Source: Paludibacteraceae bacterium
GTDB taxonomy: Bacteria; Bacteroidota; Bacteroidia; Bacteroidales; Paludibacteraceae
DNA length: 64,000 bases
Assembly (NCBI GenBank): GCA_024693065.1
Contig: JAILLP010000030.1
Coordinates: 120,722 to 184,721 of the forward strand
Direction of reading: 5' to 3'
Numbering within the stretch: the first letter of the stretch is position 1; the number at the start of each line of letters is the position of its first letter. The translations under genes and the position numbers were made by a program. The notes beneath the pieces were generated by a model. The model made no database searches. It saw only the letters and a list, made by a program, of their open reading frames with translations, and was not told the origin of the DNA. Below, piece by piece: positions 29,195 through 44,100 of the stretch.

Positions 29195-32100
29195 TTATCG
29201 TATCAACGTTACAGTGCCTCGTCTCTCTCCGGTCTTGTCGATGCCCTTGAAGATGCTCTTGTACTCTACGATATAGCCGTACACGCCCCATCCGCATTTC
29301 TCACCTTCCAGATCTCGTCCATCCCACTGTCCGTTCCTGTCGTCCGATTCAAAGACGATTCGTCCTGTACGGTCGAAGATACGCCAATGGAAATCTGTCA
29401 TGAATTCTGTGCCCTTGAACCTGAAGTTGTCGTTCATGCCATTCTCGTCCGGAGTGAAGGCATTTGGTGCCCAGAAGTCTTTCCAGACGTAGACGATGGT
29501 ATCGCCTTCGTAGAGACAACCTTTATCATCGATGGCAATAGCCTTCACGATGAAGGAATCTCGCGTGCTCGGATTCTTGTAGGTGTGTAATGCGTTCTGC
29601 CCATTCGTATCCTCTGTGTCGTCGTCCGTCGACCAGGTCCAATCCATTGTCTCAGGGTAGATACCCTTCATCTCGATAGTGTTGGATTTCTCGTCGATGA
29701 TGGTTGGCGTCACATCGAATTGGATTGGGTTGAACTGCAGTGCATCAACCTTGATTGTGTCATAGGATGCGCAGTTGTTCCCATCGTATGCGACGACATA
29801 GATTTCGGTCGGTTCCGTAATGGCTGCGGAAACTTTCTTCTCCGAGTTGCTGATGAGGTCTCCGTGTAATGGATAGCTCTTCCACTCACACTTGTGGATG
29901 TTCGGTTCCCTGATGCTGAATTCCGCAACCGTTCCAGTGCTTGGACATCCGATGAGTGTGTCGTGAATCTTAACGGATGGATTCTTGTGAACCCATAATG
30001 TGAACTCTTTCGTGTTCTTACAATTGTTGATGGATGTTCCTGTGATGAGGAATTTGTGCGGACCAGCCTCCAAACCGAATCGCTCGACATATCTGCCTTC
30101 CTCGGTCTTTTTGGCCGTCTCATCTACCCAGATGAAGTTCTCTGCACCATCGGCGATGAGGGTGGCGTTGCCTCCTTCGCAGACGACGGAATCACCGTAG
30201 ATATCCACATTAGGCGCGACATTCGTCTCAATGTAAATCTCTTCTGAAGTAACACATCCGTTATCTGCGATTCCGGACAGGATGAGCCTCGTCACACCTG
30301 TTGGAGTGAACATGTATGGATTGCCTTTCTTGGAGGTTATGCCACCATCTGTGCTCCAGGTGTATTCCTTCGCATCTCCTTCGGCGACTAATTCAATCGT
30401 CTCTCCAAGACATACTTTAGTGTCGCCGGAGTACTTCACGTATGGAGGATTCTTCATCTTGACGGTGATGGATTTCTCCGTTTCACAACCTCTTTCGTCC
30501 ACACCTTTGACGAAGACGTAGGTCGGCACGTCAATCTGTACGGCGATTGGTGCTCCGTTGCCACTCAGGTTCTTGTCGTAGGTTGGCGTTTGGTATCCCC
30601 AATAGTAGGTCATGGCGTCTCCTGTTGCGGTCAATGTAGTGTACTCGCCTCTACAAACTTCCGTCTCACCGTCGATGGTGAATTCAGGATTTTTGTTGAC
30701 TTTGACAGGTATCTTCAACTCTGTCTTACACTTGTTCTTGTCCGTTCCGATGACGGAGAATACTGTATCTCCCGCAGGTGGAATGGTAATCATTGTCTTG
30801 TTGCTTGATCCGTTGTTCCACAAGTAACTGTCTGCGCCATAGACGGTCAGTGTCAATTGTGAGTTCTCGCAGATGACAGTGTTGCCTTGGTACGTCAGGT
30901 TAGGGTTCGGCAATGCGTTGACTGGTATGTTGATCGGCTCGGCCGAACATCCGTTGCTGGAACCTACCAATACGTAGATGGCGCTAGTTGTCGGGTAGTC
31001 AGTCATCAAGTTGGTTGTGGAGAGCGTGACACCTGGTTTCTCGGAGCATGTCCATTGATATGTCTTGGCTCCCTTAGCGTTCAACTGTAATCTGTCTCCC
31101 TGACAGATAGTAGTCGTACCTGTCCACGTCACTTCAGGGATCTTTTGGCTGACGACGGTATGGGAGACGGTGCTTTCACAATCGTTGGCATCCTTAGCGA
31201 CGACGATGAATTTGGTCGTTGTGTTGATGACAGGTGTGATGCTTGGCGTGCCTGCACCATTGCTCCAACTGAAGGAGAGTTGTGCATTGTCCGTGGATTC
31301 GGCGGTGAGGGTCGTGGCAGTTCCCTCGCAAACTTCCGTTTCTCCTTTGACGACAAACTTAGGATTTGGTTTGACGACCACTTCATGTTCTGCCGTGTTG
31401 GAGCACTTGTGGTTATCGGTACCCGTCACACGATAGATCATCGTTCTTTCTGGCTGGTCGCTTAACGTATTGTTCCGGTAGGTATTGTTACCCCATGTCC
31501 ATGTGTAGGTGTTGCCACCCGTTGCACTGAGTTTCAATTGGCTACCTTGACATACGGTGGCAGGACCGTTGATCCAGATGGTCGGCAATTCATACTTGTC
31601 GATGATAATGTCCCTTATGGTAGTACATCCATTTTCTTCACCCGCCACTTTGTAGATGGTACGTTCGTGGATGGTGTCGGACATGGTGCCACCCTGAGCT
31701 CTCAGAGATTCGGTACCAGACCAAGTGTAATGGGTCGCACCTGTGACGGTGATACGCACCTCAGAACCGTCGCAGACTGCAGACGGCGCAGAGTAGCTGA
31801 GGATAGGGTAGAACTTCCTCGTGACGGTCTTGGATGCTGTGTTTTTACATCCGAATTCGTCCGTTCCTTCCACTGTGAACACCTTGTTGGCCGTGATGAT
31901 AGGGTAGATGTGCGCTCCTTGTTCGGAAGTGTTCCAGACGTAATCTTTCGCACCGACTGCCTCCAAGTGGGTGGCGTCTCCGTTACATGTAGCGTTGTCT
32001 CCCAAGATCTTAATGTCAGGAAGAGGGTGTACCGTGATGGTGAATGTGTCTCTGTTGACACAATTGTTCGCATCCGTACCTGTTACTGAGATGACGAGTG

Positions 32101-35100
32101 GTTTCGATGTCTCAGTTGGGGTGAGACTGATGTGCTCGCCTACTTGTCTAGTGCTCCACACGTAGGAAGAGGCACCATTGGCGGAGAGAACCATCTCCTC
32201 ACCGTAGCAGACACTCTCGCCACCTGTAATCCATACGTAAGGGAGTGGGTTGACGTCCACGTAAACGCTTGCTTCGCTGGTACATCCCTTAGTCGTTCCC
32301 TTCACCATGTAGGTCGTACCCTTTTCTGGCGTGTCGGTGTATTTCTTGTTGTTCTTGGTTGGGTCGCCCTCCCATTCATATTCGTTGGCACCGTTTGCGG
32401 TCATGATCGCCTTGTCTCCATGACATACGGCACTTGGTGCGTTGATGGTGATGGTAGGGTATGGCTTAACTTTCACCTTGATGCTGTCTTCCGACACACA
32501 ACCGTTCTCTGACTCTGCGATTACCTTATAGGTGGTCGCTTGTTCCACGATTGGATGAATCGTGTCGCTTTGCTCACCCGTGTTCGTCCATGTGTACTTG
32601 ATGGCGTTACCCGTTACCCATAGAGTGTCTATGTCTCCCTGACAGATCTCCTTGTTTCCTGAGATGCTGAAGATTGGTGCAGGGTTTACTTTAACCTCGA
32701 AGGTGTCTTTGTTCACACAACCGTTGAGGTCTGTACCCGTCACGCGGTATTGGAATGTCTGGTTCGCCTTGCTTGGTTTGACGGTGACGGTTTCTACGGT
32801 CGAGCTGTTTGTCTCGATGTCGCGTACGTTCCATTCGTAGGTTGCTCCTCCATTCGCCCTCATGGTGATGCTTTGATTCAAGCAAAGTTCATCCAAGTTG
32901 GAAGAAATCCAGATGTTTGGCAAAGGCATCACTGCCACGTTGAATGTGGTGTCGGTCTGGCACCCGTTCGTCTCTCCTGTTACGCTGTAGATGGTGTCTT
33001 TGCGCAATATGTTGGAGAATTGACTCACGTGTGAACCATCATTCCAAGTGTAATTTTGTGCACCTGTGATTGTTATGTTGGCTTTCTCGTTGTAGCATAC
33101 ATAGCTTGGCGCATTCACGTTCAACTTAGGATATGGTTTTGTCTTGATGAGCTTCTCCGCATCGTTGACGCAACCGTAGATGTCTTGTACGGTCACCTTG
33201 AAGGTTTTGTCTTGCTTGATGCCGCTGTAAATCTTCTCCACGGTTTCCCCGTCGCCCCATGCGTAGGACTTGAACAACACTTGAGAACCGTTCGCTGCTT
33301 TTGGATTGTCGTTGACTACCCAAAGCGTGTCTACGTCGCCCTCACAGATCAAATTCGTGTATGCGTCGATGTGGAGTTTTGGAAGAGGATGTACAATGAC
33401 GGTATAGTTGTTATTGTTCCTACATCCATATTCATCCTCGCCCCATACGGTGTAAGTCGTTGTTTCTTCAGGACTTACCGTGATAGTGTCTTTGGACTCA
33501 TTGTTATCCCATTCGTATTTTCCTGACTTGCCTCCGGTTGCGATCAGACTGATCTTGTCATTGAAGCATATCTCGTTATCCAACTTGTCTGAGCTGACGA
33601 GTATGGTCGGCAAGCTCTTGACTGGCACGTGGATGTCGATAGGAGCGGCGGCACATCCGTTCGAAGAGCCACTCACTGTGAATGTTCTATCCATCAGGAG
33701 TGTTTCTGTGATTGTCTCCGAAGTCTCATTGTTGTCCCATTTGTAGATGTCCGCACCGGTTACTACGACCTTGGCCTCTGTGTTGTAACATACGTAGTCA
33801 GGCTTCTCCACCACTTGGATGATAGGACGTTCCTTCTTGTAGATGGTCTTGGTAACTTCGAAGTCACAACCGTTGGCGTTTCTTCCCCTCAAGGTGAAGA
33901 CTGTGGTATTCTCTATCTTGTGGGTCAGTTCCTCTCCGCTCGTCAGTTGGTTTCCTCCGACACTCCAAGTGTAGTCTACGCCAGAACCTGTCGCCGTCAA
34001 TGTCACGTTGTCACCATCACATATGCTGTCGGAAGGTGATGCGACAATGATGAGGTCTGTCGGCAATGCGTCTACTCTCACTAGGTGGGTGGCGGTTGAA
34101 TGACAGAGGTGTTTGTCTGTTCCTTCGGCGGTATATCTTGTGATATCTGTCGGTTTTACGACTAATTCCGCAGAGGTGTGACCTGCTATCTCTGAGGTCT
34201 GACCCAATCCGCCTTGTTCGGTTTGTTGCCAACGATAGGTCATCGGGCCGTTCCCGTTCTTGTCGTCTTCTGCGGTCAATATGGTACTGTCACCGATACA
34301 GATAGCATCGTCACCCCTGATCTCAAAGATAGGCAAAGGCCATACATTGATGCTGAAGGTGGTGTCGTTTTGGCATTTGTTCACTTCGACTCTCACGTTA
34401 TAGTTCTTCTTGTTGGAGATATTCTCCTCCCAATAACTATTGGTGTTGTTGTTCTGCCATTCCCAAGTGGCGTCATTACTCAAGTCGTTGCCGTTGATGT
34501 CCACCGCTTTCAAATCAATCCTTGCTTTCTCGTTCTTACATACGGTATCTACGCCCGTGTTTGTTTGAACGAGGATGTGAGGGATTGGCTTGGTCTTGAT
34601 TTTCACCCAGTCGGCTGCTTTACAGTCGTTGTTGTCTGTTCCAATCAAGTATACGGTGGTTCCGTCCTCCTTTATCTCTGGATTGATGCTAGGAGTGTAG
34701 TACGTTTGTCCGTTGATAGTCCATTCGAACGATTCAGCTGTACCGCTTGTGTACAGAGATGCTTCGGATCCTTGGCACACTTCCTTGTCTCCTTCGATAT
34801 GTACGGTTGGCAATTCGTTGACCTTAATGTCTATGTCTCCATTGCCTTTACATCCATTCTTGTCAACTCCAATGACTTGGTATTTTGCCATGAAGGTCTC
34901 ATTGTTTGCTGCGTCAAGGTATATCTCGACGTTGTCTCCAATCAGCGAAGAAGCGGATGTGCCTTGCCATTGAATATTGTTTCCGGAAAGGCTTGGTCCT
35001 CTCCATGTGTACTTGCCGGAGACGCCACCCTTCGCATATAAGGAGTCGTAGGATCTTATACATACATTGGCGTATTGGGCATCGATTGTGATGTTCGGAA

Positions 35101-38100
35101 GCGACCAGATGTTGATCGTTGTGTCGATTGAGGACTCACAACCATTGGAGATGCCTCGCAACTTCACATTTGTAGGGATGGTGAGTTGGTCGAGAGTCAT
35201 TTCGCTCTTGCCGTTCTCTGATGTTTTTTCCTTTCCATCCACAATCCAGTAGTAACCTCCGTTAGCACCTCCTGCGGTCAGCTTCATCTCTTCTCCGTAA
35301 CATACGTAATTGGTGTCCCTGCCTTCACTGTTCTTCATGGTCAGACTCAATACAGGGTTGTCCTTGACTTTCACAGAGATGGAGTCGTCTTTCTCACATC
35401 CGTATGTCGTACGGGCAGTCACGTAGACTTTCTTGTCGTTGTCCAGGACCTCCGTGTATGTTGTGTTTTGGCGGAATCCCTTCATGTCGTGCCAATCGTA
35501 TTCCAGACCCATGTTGTCTGCCGTTACGGTAATTCTTGATCCTCGGCATACTGGTCCGTCGCTTGACAAACTGAACGAAGGCAACGGATAGAGTGTCACG
35601 TTGGCGGAACTGTGTCCTGTACAGTGTTTGTCATCCACTACCGTCACGTGGAATACCGTGTCTCGATTGATAGGCTGGGTCTTGTATGTCGCGCTGTGTT
35701 CGCTCGCACCTTCCCAATAGAATGCCGCATCATCGCTGACGGTTGGACAACTAGCCACCAAAATGGCTTCTCCACCAGGACATACAGATACATTCTCTAC
35801 GATGATGGCAGGGTCGTCCCATGTGTTAATGGTGTATTTGCCGATGGTAGGGCAAACGCCGCCATTGTTGTTGTATACGTTAGAGGCGGTAACGGTGTAT
35901 TGTGTCTGCTTGAGCACCGTCGGGGTGATGGAGTTCGTGTTCGTGACGGCTCCCTCTTCACCCCATGGTGTCCATTGGTATTGGACACTGGTGACATCCG
36001 TCTCCGTGTTGCTGATGCGGATTAAACCTTTTTGGTTCTTACATACGTTTTCGCTGATTTCATCCAATTGGAGAATCGGGTACTTGTGCATCTTGACAGA
36101 GTGTGTGAGACTACTGCTACAACCCAATGCGTTGCGAGCGGAGAGTTTCACTGTCGTATCCTTCGTGATAAGGAATGTGTGGCTCTTCAAGTTGGAGATG
36201 TGGTTATTTAATGTATCCAACCATTCGTAGCTCAATCCCTCGTTGCTTTTACCCGTGAGTGCGATGCGCTGTCCTTGGCAAGTGTCTGTCGGACCTTCTA
36301 TTGTGAAGGTAGGCAACTCGTTCAAGGCGATGATTGTTGAATCCACATTGTAGCAAGTCTTTCCTCCGTAATCGGTGTAAGTCTTTCCTCCCAAAAGGAT
36401 ATGTTTCTCTCCGTTTCGAGAAGGAACGAATGTGGTGTCGGTGTTTCCGATATGGGTTACATTGGTGTCTCTGGTATCCCATGCGTATTTGTCTCCACCT
36501 GTTGCATTCAGCGTGACTGGATCTCCCTTGCAGGAAGAGTAGTTGTTGCCCTCTTCGATCTTGATGTTTGGTAACAGAAGCACTTGCACTCTGAAAGAAG
36601 CATTGCTCTTACAAACCACGTCCTGATAGGTCTTCTCGGCTTCCACATGGAACCAGGACTCTCCCTTCAGAGGTGCGGTCGTCCAACTCTTTTCCTTGCT
36701 CTTGTATGATACACTCACATCGGTGCCTTCGTACCAATAGAACGTCGTATTGGTTTCGTCGTTTTCAGTGGCGAGGGTAGCAGGACTACCGTAGCAGGTG
36801 TATTCGTCGGTAACGAGCTTCAACTCAGGATGTTGCCTGCTACCGATCATGACGCTATCAAGTTTTTCGCAGCGGGTCTCTGGGTTAATCGCATAGATAC
36901 GGATTGTCGTGTCTGTCGTGCCAATCACATAGTTGTGTGAGTTGTTCGTGCGATAACCACTTTCGTCCCATTTGTAACTGTAGGCTGTTGACGATTCGAT
37001 AAGAACTTCGATCTTGTCTCCCTCACAAGCCTCTTTCGGTGCTTTGATCTTGAAGTTTGGCAAACCATTCTTCCTGACGAGGAGGTTGGTGCTGTTCCTA
37101 CAAGTCCTACTGTCCTCGCCTTCAACTATGTATGTGGTCAAATCCGCCGTTGGAGCGATCTTCAACTCATCTCCATTTACGTTGATGTTGTTGACTTTGA
37201 TGGTGTCGATGACTTCATGGTCGTTTTCATCTTGGTATTTTTGACTCCAAATGTATTTGCCATTCACGCCACCTTCCGCCTGTAACAATACTGAGTCACC
37301 CTCGCAGACTTCACGTTGTCCATCCAACTTGATGATAGGCTTCTCCCAAGGGGTAATCTTGAAGATCGTATCGGAAGAACATTTCTTGTTGTCCCCGAAG
37401 ATAGGGTATTGCTTCGTGACGGTTGCTTTGTACTCCTTGTAGGTGGAGATTATTTGGCTCAGTGTCTTGTTGTTGTTGCTCAGATCGCTTTCTTCGATTT
37501 TTGTGCCTGTTCTTGCATCAACCCAAGTGAATGATACGTTAGACATGTGTGATTCAACCTTCAATGTGGCAGGATCATCCTTACATACGTGTTGTGTGTC
37601 TAACACTGCGTAGATGTCTGGGATATTCTTCATTGCGATGAAGATGGAATCCTTTTCGCTACAATCGTTGGCATTGGTAGCGGTCACATAGATCATCGTA
37701 TCACGTGTGATTCTGATCTTGAGCTCATCGTTTCTGCCCAACTCTGTGCCATTCTTGTCTTTCCATTCATATCCGAGTCCACCGATGGTTGAAACATCCT
37801 TGGTGGCGGTGAGGGTAATCTCTTCGTTCTCGCAGGCGATAGTGTCGCCAGAGATGGAAAACTTAGGCAATTCGTTGATGCTGATGAAAACGCTGTCTTG
37901 GTTCACACATCCATTGCCATCTATACCCCACAGGTATTTCGTGGTTGGTTGTGTCAAGTTTTCGTAAGTCTTCTCTGTCTCGGTGCCGTAATCGTTTACG
38001 TCTCTTGAAACGGTGCTTCGGATATCCTTCCATGCATATTTCGTCGCACCATGTCCGTCCAGAGTCACATTTCCACCTTTACATACGGAAGTGGATGCCA

Positions 38101-41100
38101 AATCGATCTTGACGTTCGGCAAACTCCATACATCTACGGTGTGAGTTTGTTTCTGTGTACAGATGTCTCTTGTGCCGACGACAGTGAAGATAGTGAGCTC
38201 TGTCAGACTCGGCACTACACAGGAGTCTCCTGTGTAATTTTTGTCTCCCATCCAATAGAATGTGGTTGAGTTGGAGGTGTTGTCTTTCACCTTGAGTCTC
38301 ACTTTGTCACCCAAGCATACGTTGTCGACCTTTTCTGTAAATACGATTTCCGGGTTAGGAAGATACTTGGTCGTGCTATCAGCTGTGTTTGTACATCCAT
38401 TGTTGTCTTTGACTATCACCTTGATGGCCTTATTTGCGTCGTCAATGTGGAAATTCCATACGTTGGATGTCGTGAAGCTAGCTCCTTCGTCCCAGCTATA
38501 GAACAATTCTTCGTTGTTTTGGCTCTTCGCTGTTGCGAAAGTGTCTGTTCCCGCACAAACCCGTGCCGGTGCGGACAATTCTATGCGTGGCAATGCGTTT
38601 ACATAGATGGTGAAGTCCGTGGAGTCCGTACAGCCATTATTGTCCGTCGCTTTCACAAGATATGTGCCTTGGTAGTTGTTTTCTGTGCTCTTGTTCGTCG
38701 ATATGGTGGTGTCTGAACTTGAATTCGTGTGGTTCTTAGGATTCATCCATCCGCCATTGCTAGACCTCCATCCCCAGGAATCTGGTTCTATGTTGGTGGA
38801 AGTGGCAGTGAGGACGACAGGTTCTCCTGCGCAGACGGTCGTGTCAGCCTTGCCACCATTGATGGATATGACTGGCAAATCCCACACGTCAACGGTGATG
38901 ATTTCTTGACTCTTACATGTAACCTCTGATTCGACGGTGGTGTCTCCGAGATTTTCATTCCCTTTGTAGAATATCGACATGGATATCGTGAAGTCTCTTC
39001 TCTCATTGATGACCTCTTCGATGTGTAGGTCTGTCCATGCTTCCGTATTAGGGGTGGCACTTTCTCCTTCCCAGATATAGTGGGATATGTATGTGACGCC
39101 ATTTGCATCCAGTGGGCTCAGGATGATGTTCGATGTGCTTCCCTTACATACGGTCAAATCACCCTGTACCCAACGATATCTTGGATTCTCTTTCGCCATG
39201 ATTTTGAATGTCTTCGTTGCGTCACAACCTCGTGCTGTTTGTGCATGCACGGTGACATTCATGCTTGAGTCTATGTTTGGAATGACGATGGATTGGGTGT
39301 TTGTCGCGCCCGTGCTCCATGACCATGAGCCACCTGTCAGGCTTTGGTTGTCCGTGAATGTCAATTCTTTGTCTGAGCCTTTACATACATATACCAATTC
39401 CGTTGGAACGGTGAATGTTGGCGTGTTGTATACCTGGATGGTGACAGAGTCTCTGTTCTTACATCCGTTGGTGCTTACTTCGACAGCGTATTGGATAGTT
39501 GTGTTTTCTCTAGGCGTTTGGATGATTAAAGAGTCCTTTGTCTCGCCTGTTAAGTCTTGAATGTTTTGGTAATTTGGTCCGTTGTATTTCTTCCATTGGT
39601 AACTGTCTGCGGCTGACACTGTCAGTTTAGCCGTTGTGTTGTTGATGCATAGGAAGGTTGGTGCCGAGATCTTCACGTCTGGCAATGGTTTTGTGTTGAC
39701 GTAAACTTGCTCCTCCTTCTGACATACCAGGATCTCGTTGTTGACGAGTGTGTATCCTGTTTTTCCTGTTACGGCTATTGCCTTTCCTGTAGTTAGCCTT
39801 CTAGAGTTGTCTGTCCATTCGTTGTTGGTGAAGGTTATCTTGTTGCCTTCGACAAAGAATGAATCTGCCGACCCGCTTCCCAACTTGATTACTGCATAGT
39901 CGTTTTCGCAAACCTCTTCGCCTATAAGTGTGAAGTTAGGATGTGCTTTCACATCGACATTTGTGGTCGCGGTGTAGGTACATTGACTAATGGATTTGGC
40001 GGTGACGGAATAGGTTTCGGTTTCTCCAGCCTGTTTCGTCGAGGTGACGGTCACTTCCGTTGCCATGTTGTTTGAACTCAATGTTCCCCAATCCAGCTCG
40101 CTGTATGGCTCCGCATTTGCTGCTTGAGTCACCTTCAATTTCACCTCTTCGTTTTCGCAAACCGCTGCTTGTGCGTTAAGCGTGAATACTGGTTGAGGGT
40201 TGGTGGTGATGGCATAGTGGGCAGAGTTGGAACAATTGTTCGCATTGGATGCGCTCAGTGATACTGTAAGCGTTTGCCTTATGTTTCTTCCCGCATTTGT
40301 CTTGATGACCATCGTGTCTTTGTTCGTATTGTAGTACGAAGTATATGTCGTTGTGTTATTGTCGGACGCTGTTATCTTCCATTCGTAGTCTTTCAATCCA
40401 TTGGATGCTCCCAATACGATGCTGTCGCCTTCGCAGATGTTGGCGGATCCATCGGTCTCTCCGTTGATGCGTAGGTCAGGAATTGGGTTCACATTGATGG
40501 TGATGGTTGAGTCTCCAGAACATTTTCCGTCCGTGTATTTGATGTTGTAATCACGGGTGGCGTCAGGATTGATGACAGCCTGTGTTATCTCGTTTATGGA
40601 GTTGCTTTCATACATTCTCGTGTTGTCGATCGTGTACTGTGTCGCTCCTTTCATCTTCAGCGTTACTCCGTCGGCGTCACCTTCACAGACATCTTCTATG
40701 CCATCTATGGTCAAGGCTGGTTTGGAGAGTTTCACGACGAAGGTGTCCGCTGTGTTCTTACATCCGTTTCCATCCGTACCGGTGACCACAAATCTAGTGG
40801 TATCCTTTAGAATTACCACTTCAATCTTGTCGCCAACCTCTTCGTTGTTGTCAATCTTCCATGAGAAGCTTCCGTTGCCAGCCTCTAATCTGGCGCTAAT
40901 GGTTGTCGATTCACCTTCACATACGGAACTCTTGTCAGGCTCCACGATGACGTTTGGCTTATTCCATATATTTACCATGAAGTCTTCTGACTTTGCGGAA
41001 CACCCATTGTCTCCCGTCGCATTGGCGTAGAAGGTGTAGTTCGCACCGGAAGCTAGGTTCTTGGCGATCATCGTGTCCTGTTTGTTCGCATGCTTCTCTT

Positions 41101-44100
41101 CGAGTGCGAAGGTGGTCTCCGTTCCATTCTTCTCTTCCTTTCCAACCCAAGTTATGGTGTAACTGCTGTTGGCTGGACCTCCTGTGACGGAAACGAATAA
41201 TTCCGCATCCCCATTCGGACAGGTGTTCCTGTCACCGTCTATGGTTACGGTTGGAGTAGGGTGGTAGTAGGTTTTGATCGTGTCATTGCTTTTACATCCA
41301 GCCATGTTGGCTGTGACGATGTAGACATAGGCGTCCGACACGGTTGTTTTCAACAACGAGCTGTCTTGTGGAGGGAAGTTAGAGTCATTCTCTTTTGTCC
41401 ATCTGTATGATGTGCTTACACCACTGGTGGCGTTAGTTACGTTTGCCCTTACTTCGAGAAGCGCATCTTTACAAGTGGTGGTGTCTTTGCTCGTGAGCTC
41501 CTGATTTAAACTATTGTACAGTTTGATGATTGGGTACGGCTTGGTGCCTACAGTCACCGAATCATGAGCTTCACAACCGTTCAACGGATTGATGCAGGTC
41601 ACGATGAACGTATCGGCTGGGGTTTTCTTCGCTATTACTTCTGTAATGCTAGAACCTGTCTTGCCGTTATTCCAAACATATTGGTAGCTGCCTGTTTGGG
41701 CGTTCTCCACCTCTATGGTTGCCTCCGTGTTTTCGCAGACTGTGTCAACTTTTGCGATCTTCACAGTTGGTTTTTGTAGACCGTATACTGTGAATTTGGT
41801 GGTGTCAGAGCATTGATGGATCAGAACGTTCTTCTCTTTCACGACTACCGTGTAGTTCGTGTTTCCGGTTACGCTCGCGATTTCCAATTCCGCATTCGTT
41901 TTGTTCGCATCGTTATCCCACATGTATTCGAATTCGCCCGTCAAGTTGGTTACTTTAGCGGTCATCTTGTATGGACTTCCTTCGCAGACATTGTCGCTAC
42001 CATCTCTCATGTCGTTAATGGTCACGATAGGTCTAGGTTTCACGTTGATTCGGATGAAAGTATCCATCTTACAGTCGTTGTTCGTCTGTATCTTGATGTG
42101 ATATACGGTAGTGTCTTTAGGACTTACCGTCATCCTCGCATGTGGGGTTGATGCATCAATCTCCTGCCAGAAGTAAGAAGTCTGTCCTGCTTGTCCGTCA
42201 GGATAGGTTGCTGTGATCGTGATGGCAGTGGAGTCACCTTCACAGATGACAGTGTCTCCTGTGAATGTGATAGTCGGCAGAGGATGGGCTTTCGCCATGA
42301 TGGTGGTATCCGTATTACAGCTGAATTCACTGCTTGCGGTCACAACGAATCGTGCCGAGTCGCTGATTTCCTTTTCCAATTTATCGCCTGTGCCGACGAT
42401 TGCACCCTTCTTGTCTTGCTTGGTCTCATCGTACTCGAACCAAGTGTACGCCACATTCTCTATGTTCTTTTCGTCTTCGACTTGGATGGTGGTTGGCTCT
42501 CCAGGACAAGCTGGTGTGGACGTCGCTTTGGTCTTTGGCATCGGCTTGATGTCTATCATATAGTCCATGCTTGATTCGCAACCGTTTTTGTCGGTCACAG
42601 TAACGCCATAAAGTGCATCCTCTTCCGCTTGTACCGGTTTAATGGTGATCTTTGATGAGTCATTGGTATTGATGGTGTACCCATTGATGCCCGGTTGTTT
42701 CCATACATACTTTTTGATGTCGTTACGATTGTCGCAGAGTACGGTGATCTCGTTTGTCGTATCGATCACGCAGATTACATTGTTTCCGTCAAATCCGTTG
42801 ATGATAGGCAAAGGATTCACATTGACCAGGGTGTCTTTCTCCGCGATACAGCCGAGTTTTGTTTTCGCTGTGACTTGGAAGAAGTGGCTGCCTTGAGCGC
42901 CTTTTATCTTAACCCATGACTTATCTCGTTCGTTCTTGTCTCCGTCCCATGTCCATTCATAATAATATTCAGGGTCTCCTATGGCATTGATAGTCATGTC
43001 ATTCCCATAGCATGGTGTGCTAGCTTCCAAGTAGAATGACGGGTCAGGGTTCATTGTGATGGTGGTGTCCTTAGAACTTTTGCAGACCAATGTTACATTG
43101 CTGAACGTCTGCGTAGTGGATGCCACCAAGTGGAAGGTCGTGTCTTGCGTGATGGTAGGTTGGATCCTTTCCATTTTCTCGATGAGAACGTTTTCAGACC
43201 CTTGACCCTGGTTGCTCGTCACATAGTACCATTCGTAGTCATAAGCGTTGCCTCCATTCCCCTTAGGACTCAGGCTAACTCTCTGACCCTTACATGGACT
43301 TCCCGTCAAGTCGATGCCGGAGATGGTAGGTTTGTTGACCACAGTGATGGTTGTCGTCTTCGGATCTTTCATCTCGCATTGCAGACCACCTGTCATCTTG
43401 GCTTTTACGCTGTATTCGCCACCTTGTGTTGCGGTGATGAGGTTGTCGTTGCCATAATTGCCGCCATTCCATTGGTATTGTACGTTCGCACCGTAAATTT
43501 CTTTGGCGGTGATGGTCGTGCTTCCTCCTTCACAGAACGCTCCGTCGGTGGTCAAAATCAGCTCAGGCAAAGGAAGAACGGTGATGTTGATTTCCTTAAC
43601 CGAGTTACACGTGGTGTTGTTGACAGTGAGGCTTGCCTCCACACGGTATACCTCTTCTCTCTTGCTTCCATTCCCTGTGGTTAAGGTCGCCTCGACTTTG
43701 TTGCCGTTGATGCCTGTACCTAATGTCCATCTCACATCAGAGCCTTCTCCAGCACCTAATGTTGCGTTCATCAAAAGCTTATCTCCGCTACAGATAGAGT
43801 CTGGATGGTCGCTGATGTTGATGGTCGGAGAAGGTAAGAGTGTGACTCCCTTCGTGTCGGATTTTTCGCTGACACAACCGTTAGCATCTGTTCCTGTAGC
43901 GTAGATGGAGAATTCTTTCGTGATGTTTTTCACTGTGATCTCGCTGCTATCGCTGCTATTGCTGATAATGGTTCCAACGTTCTCTTTGTCGATGTGCCAA
44001 GAGTAGCTATCCGAACCGCTTGCGGTGAATAGCATCTCCTCGCCTTTGCATATCTTTCCTCCACCGTTGATGCTGATTTGGGTGGTCTGGTATACTTTGA

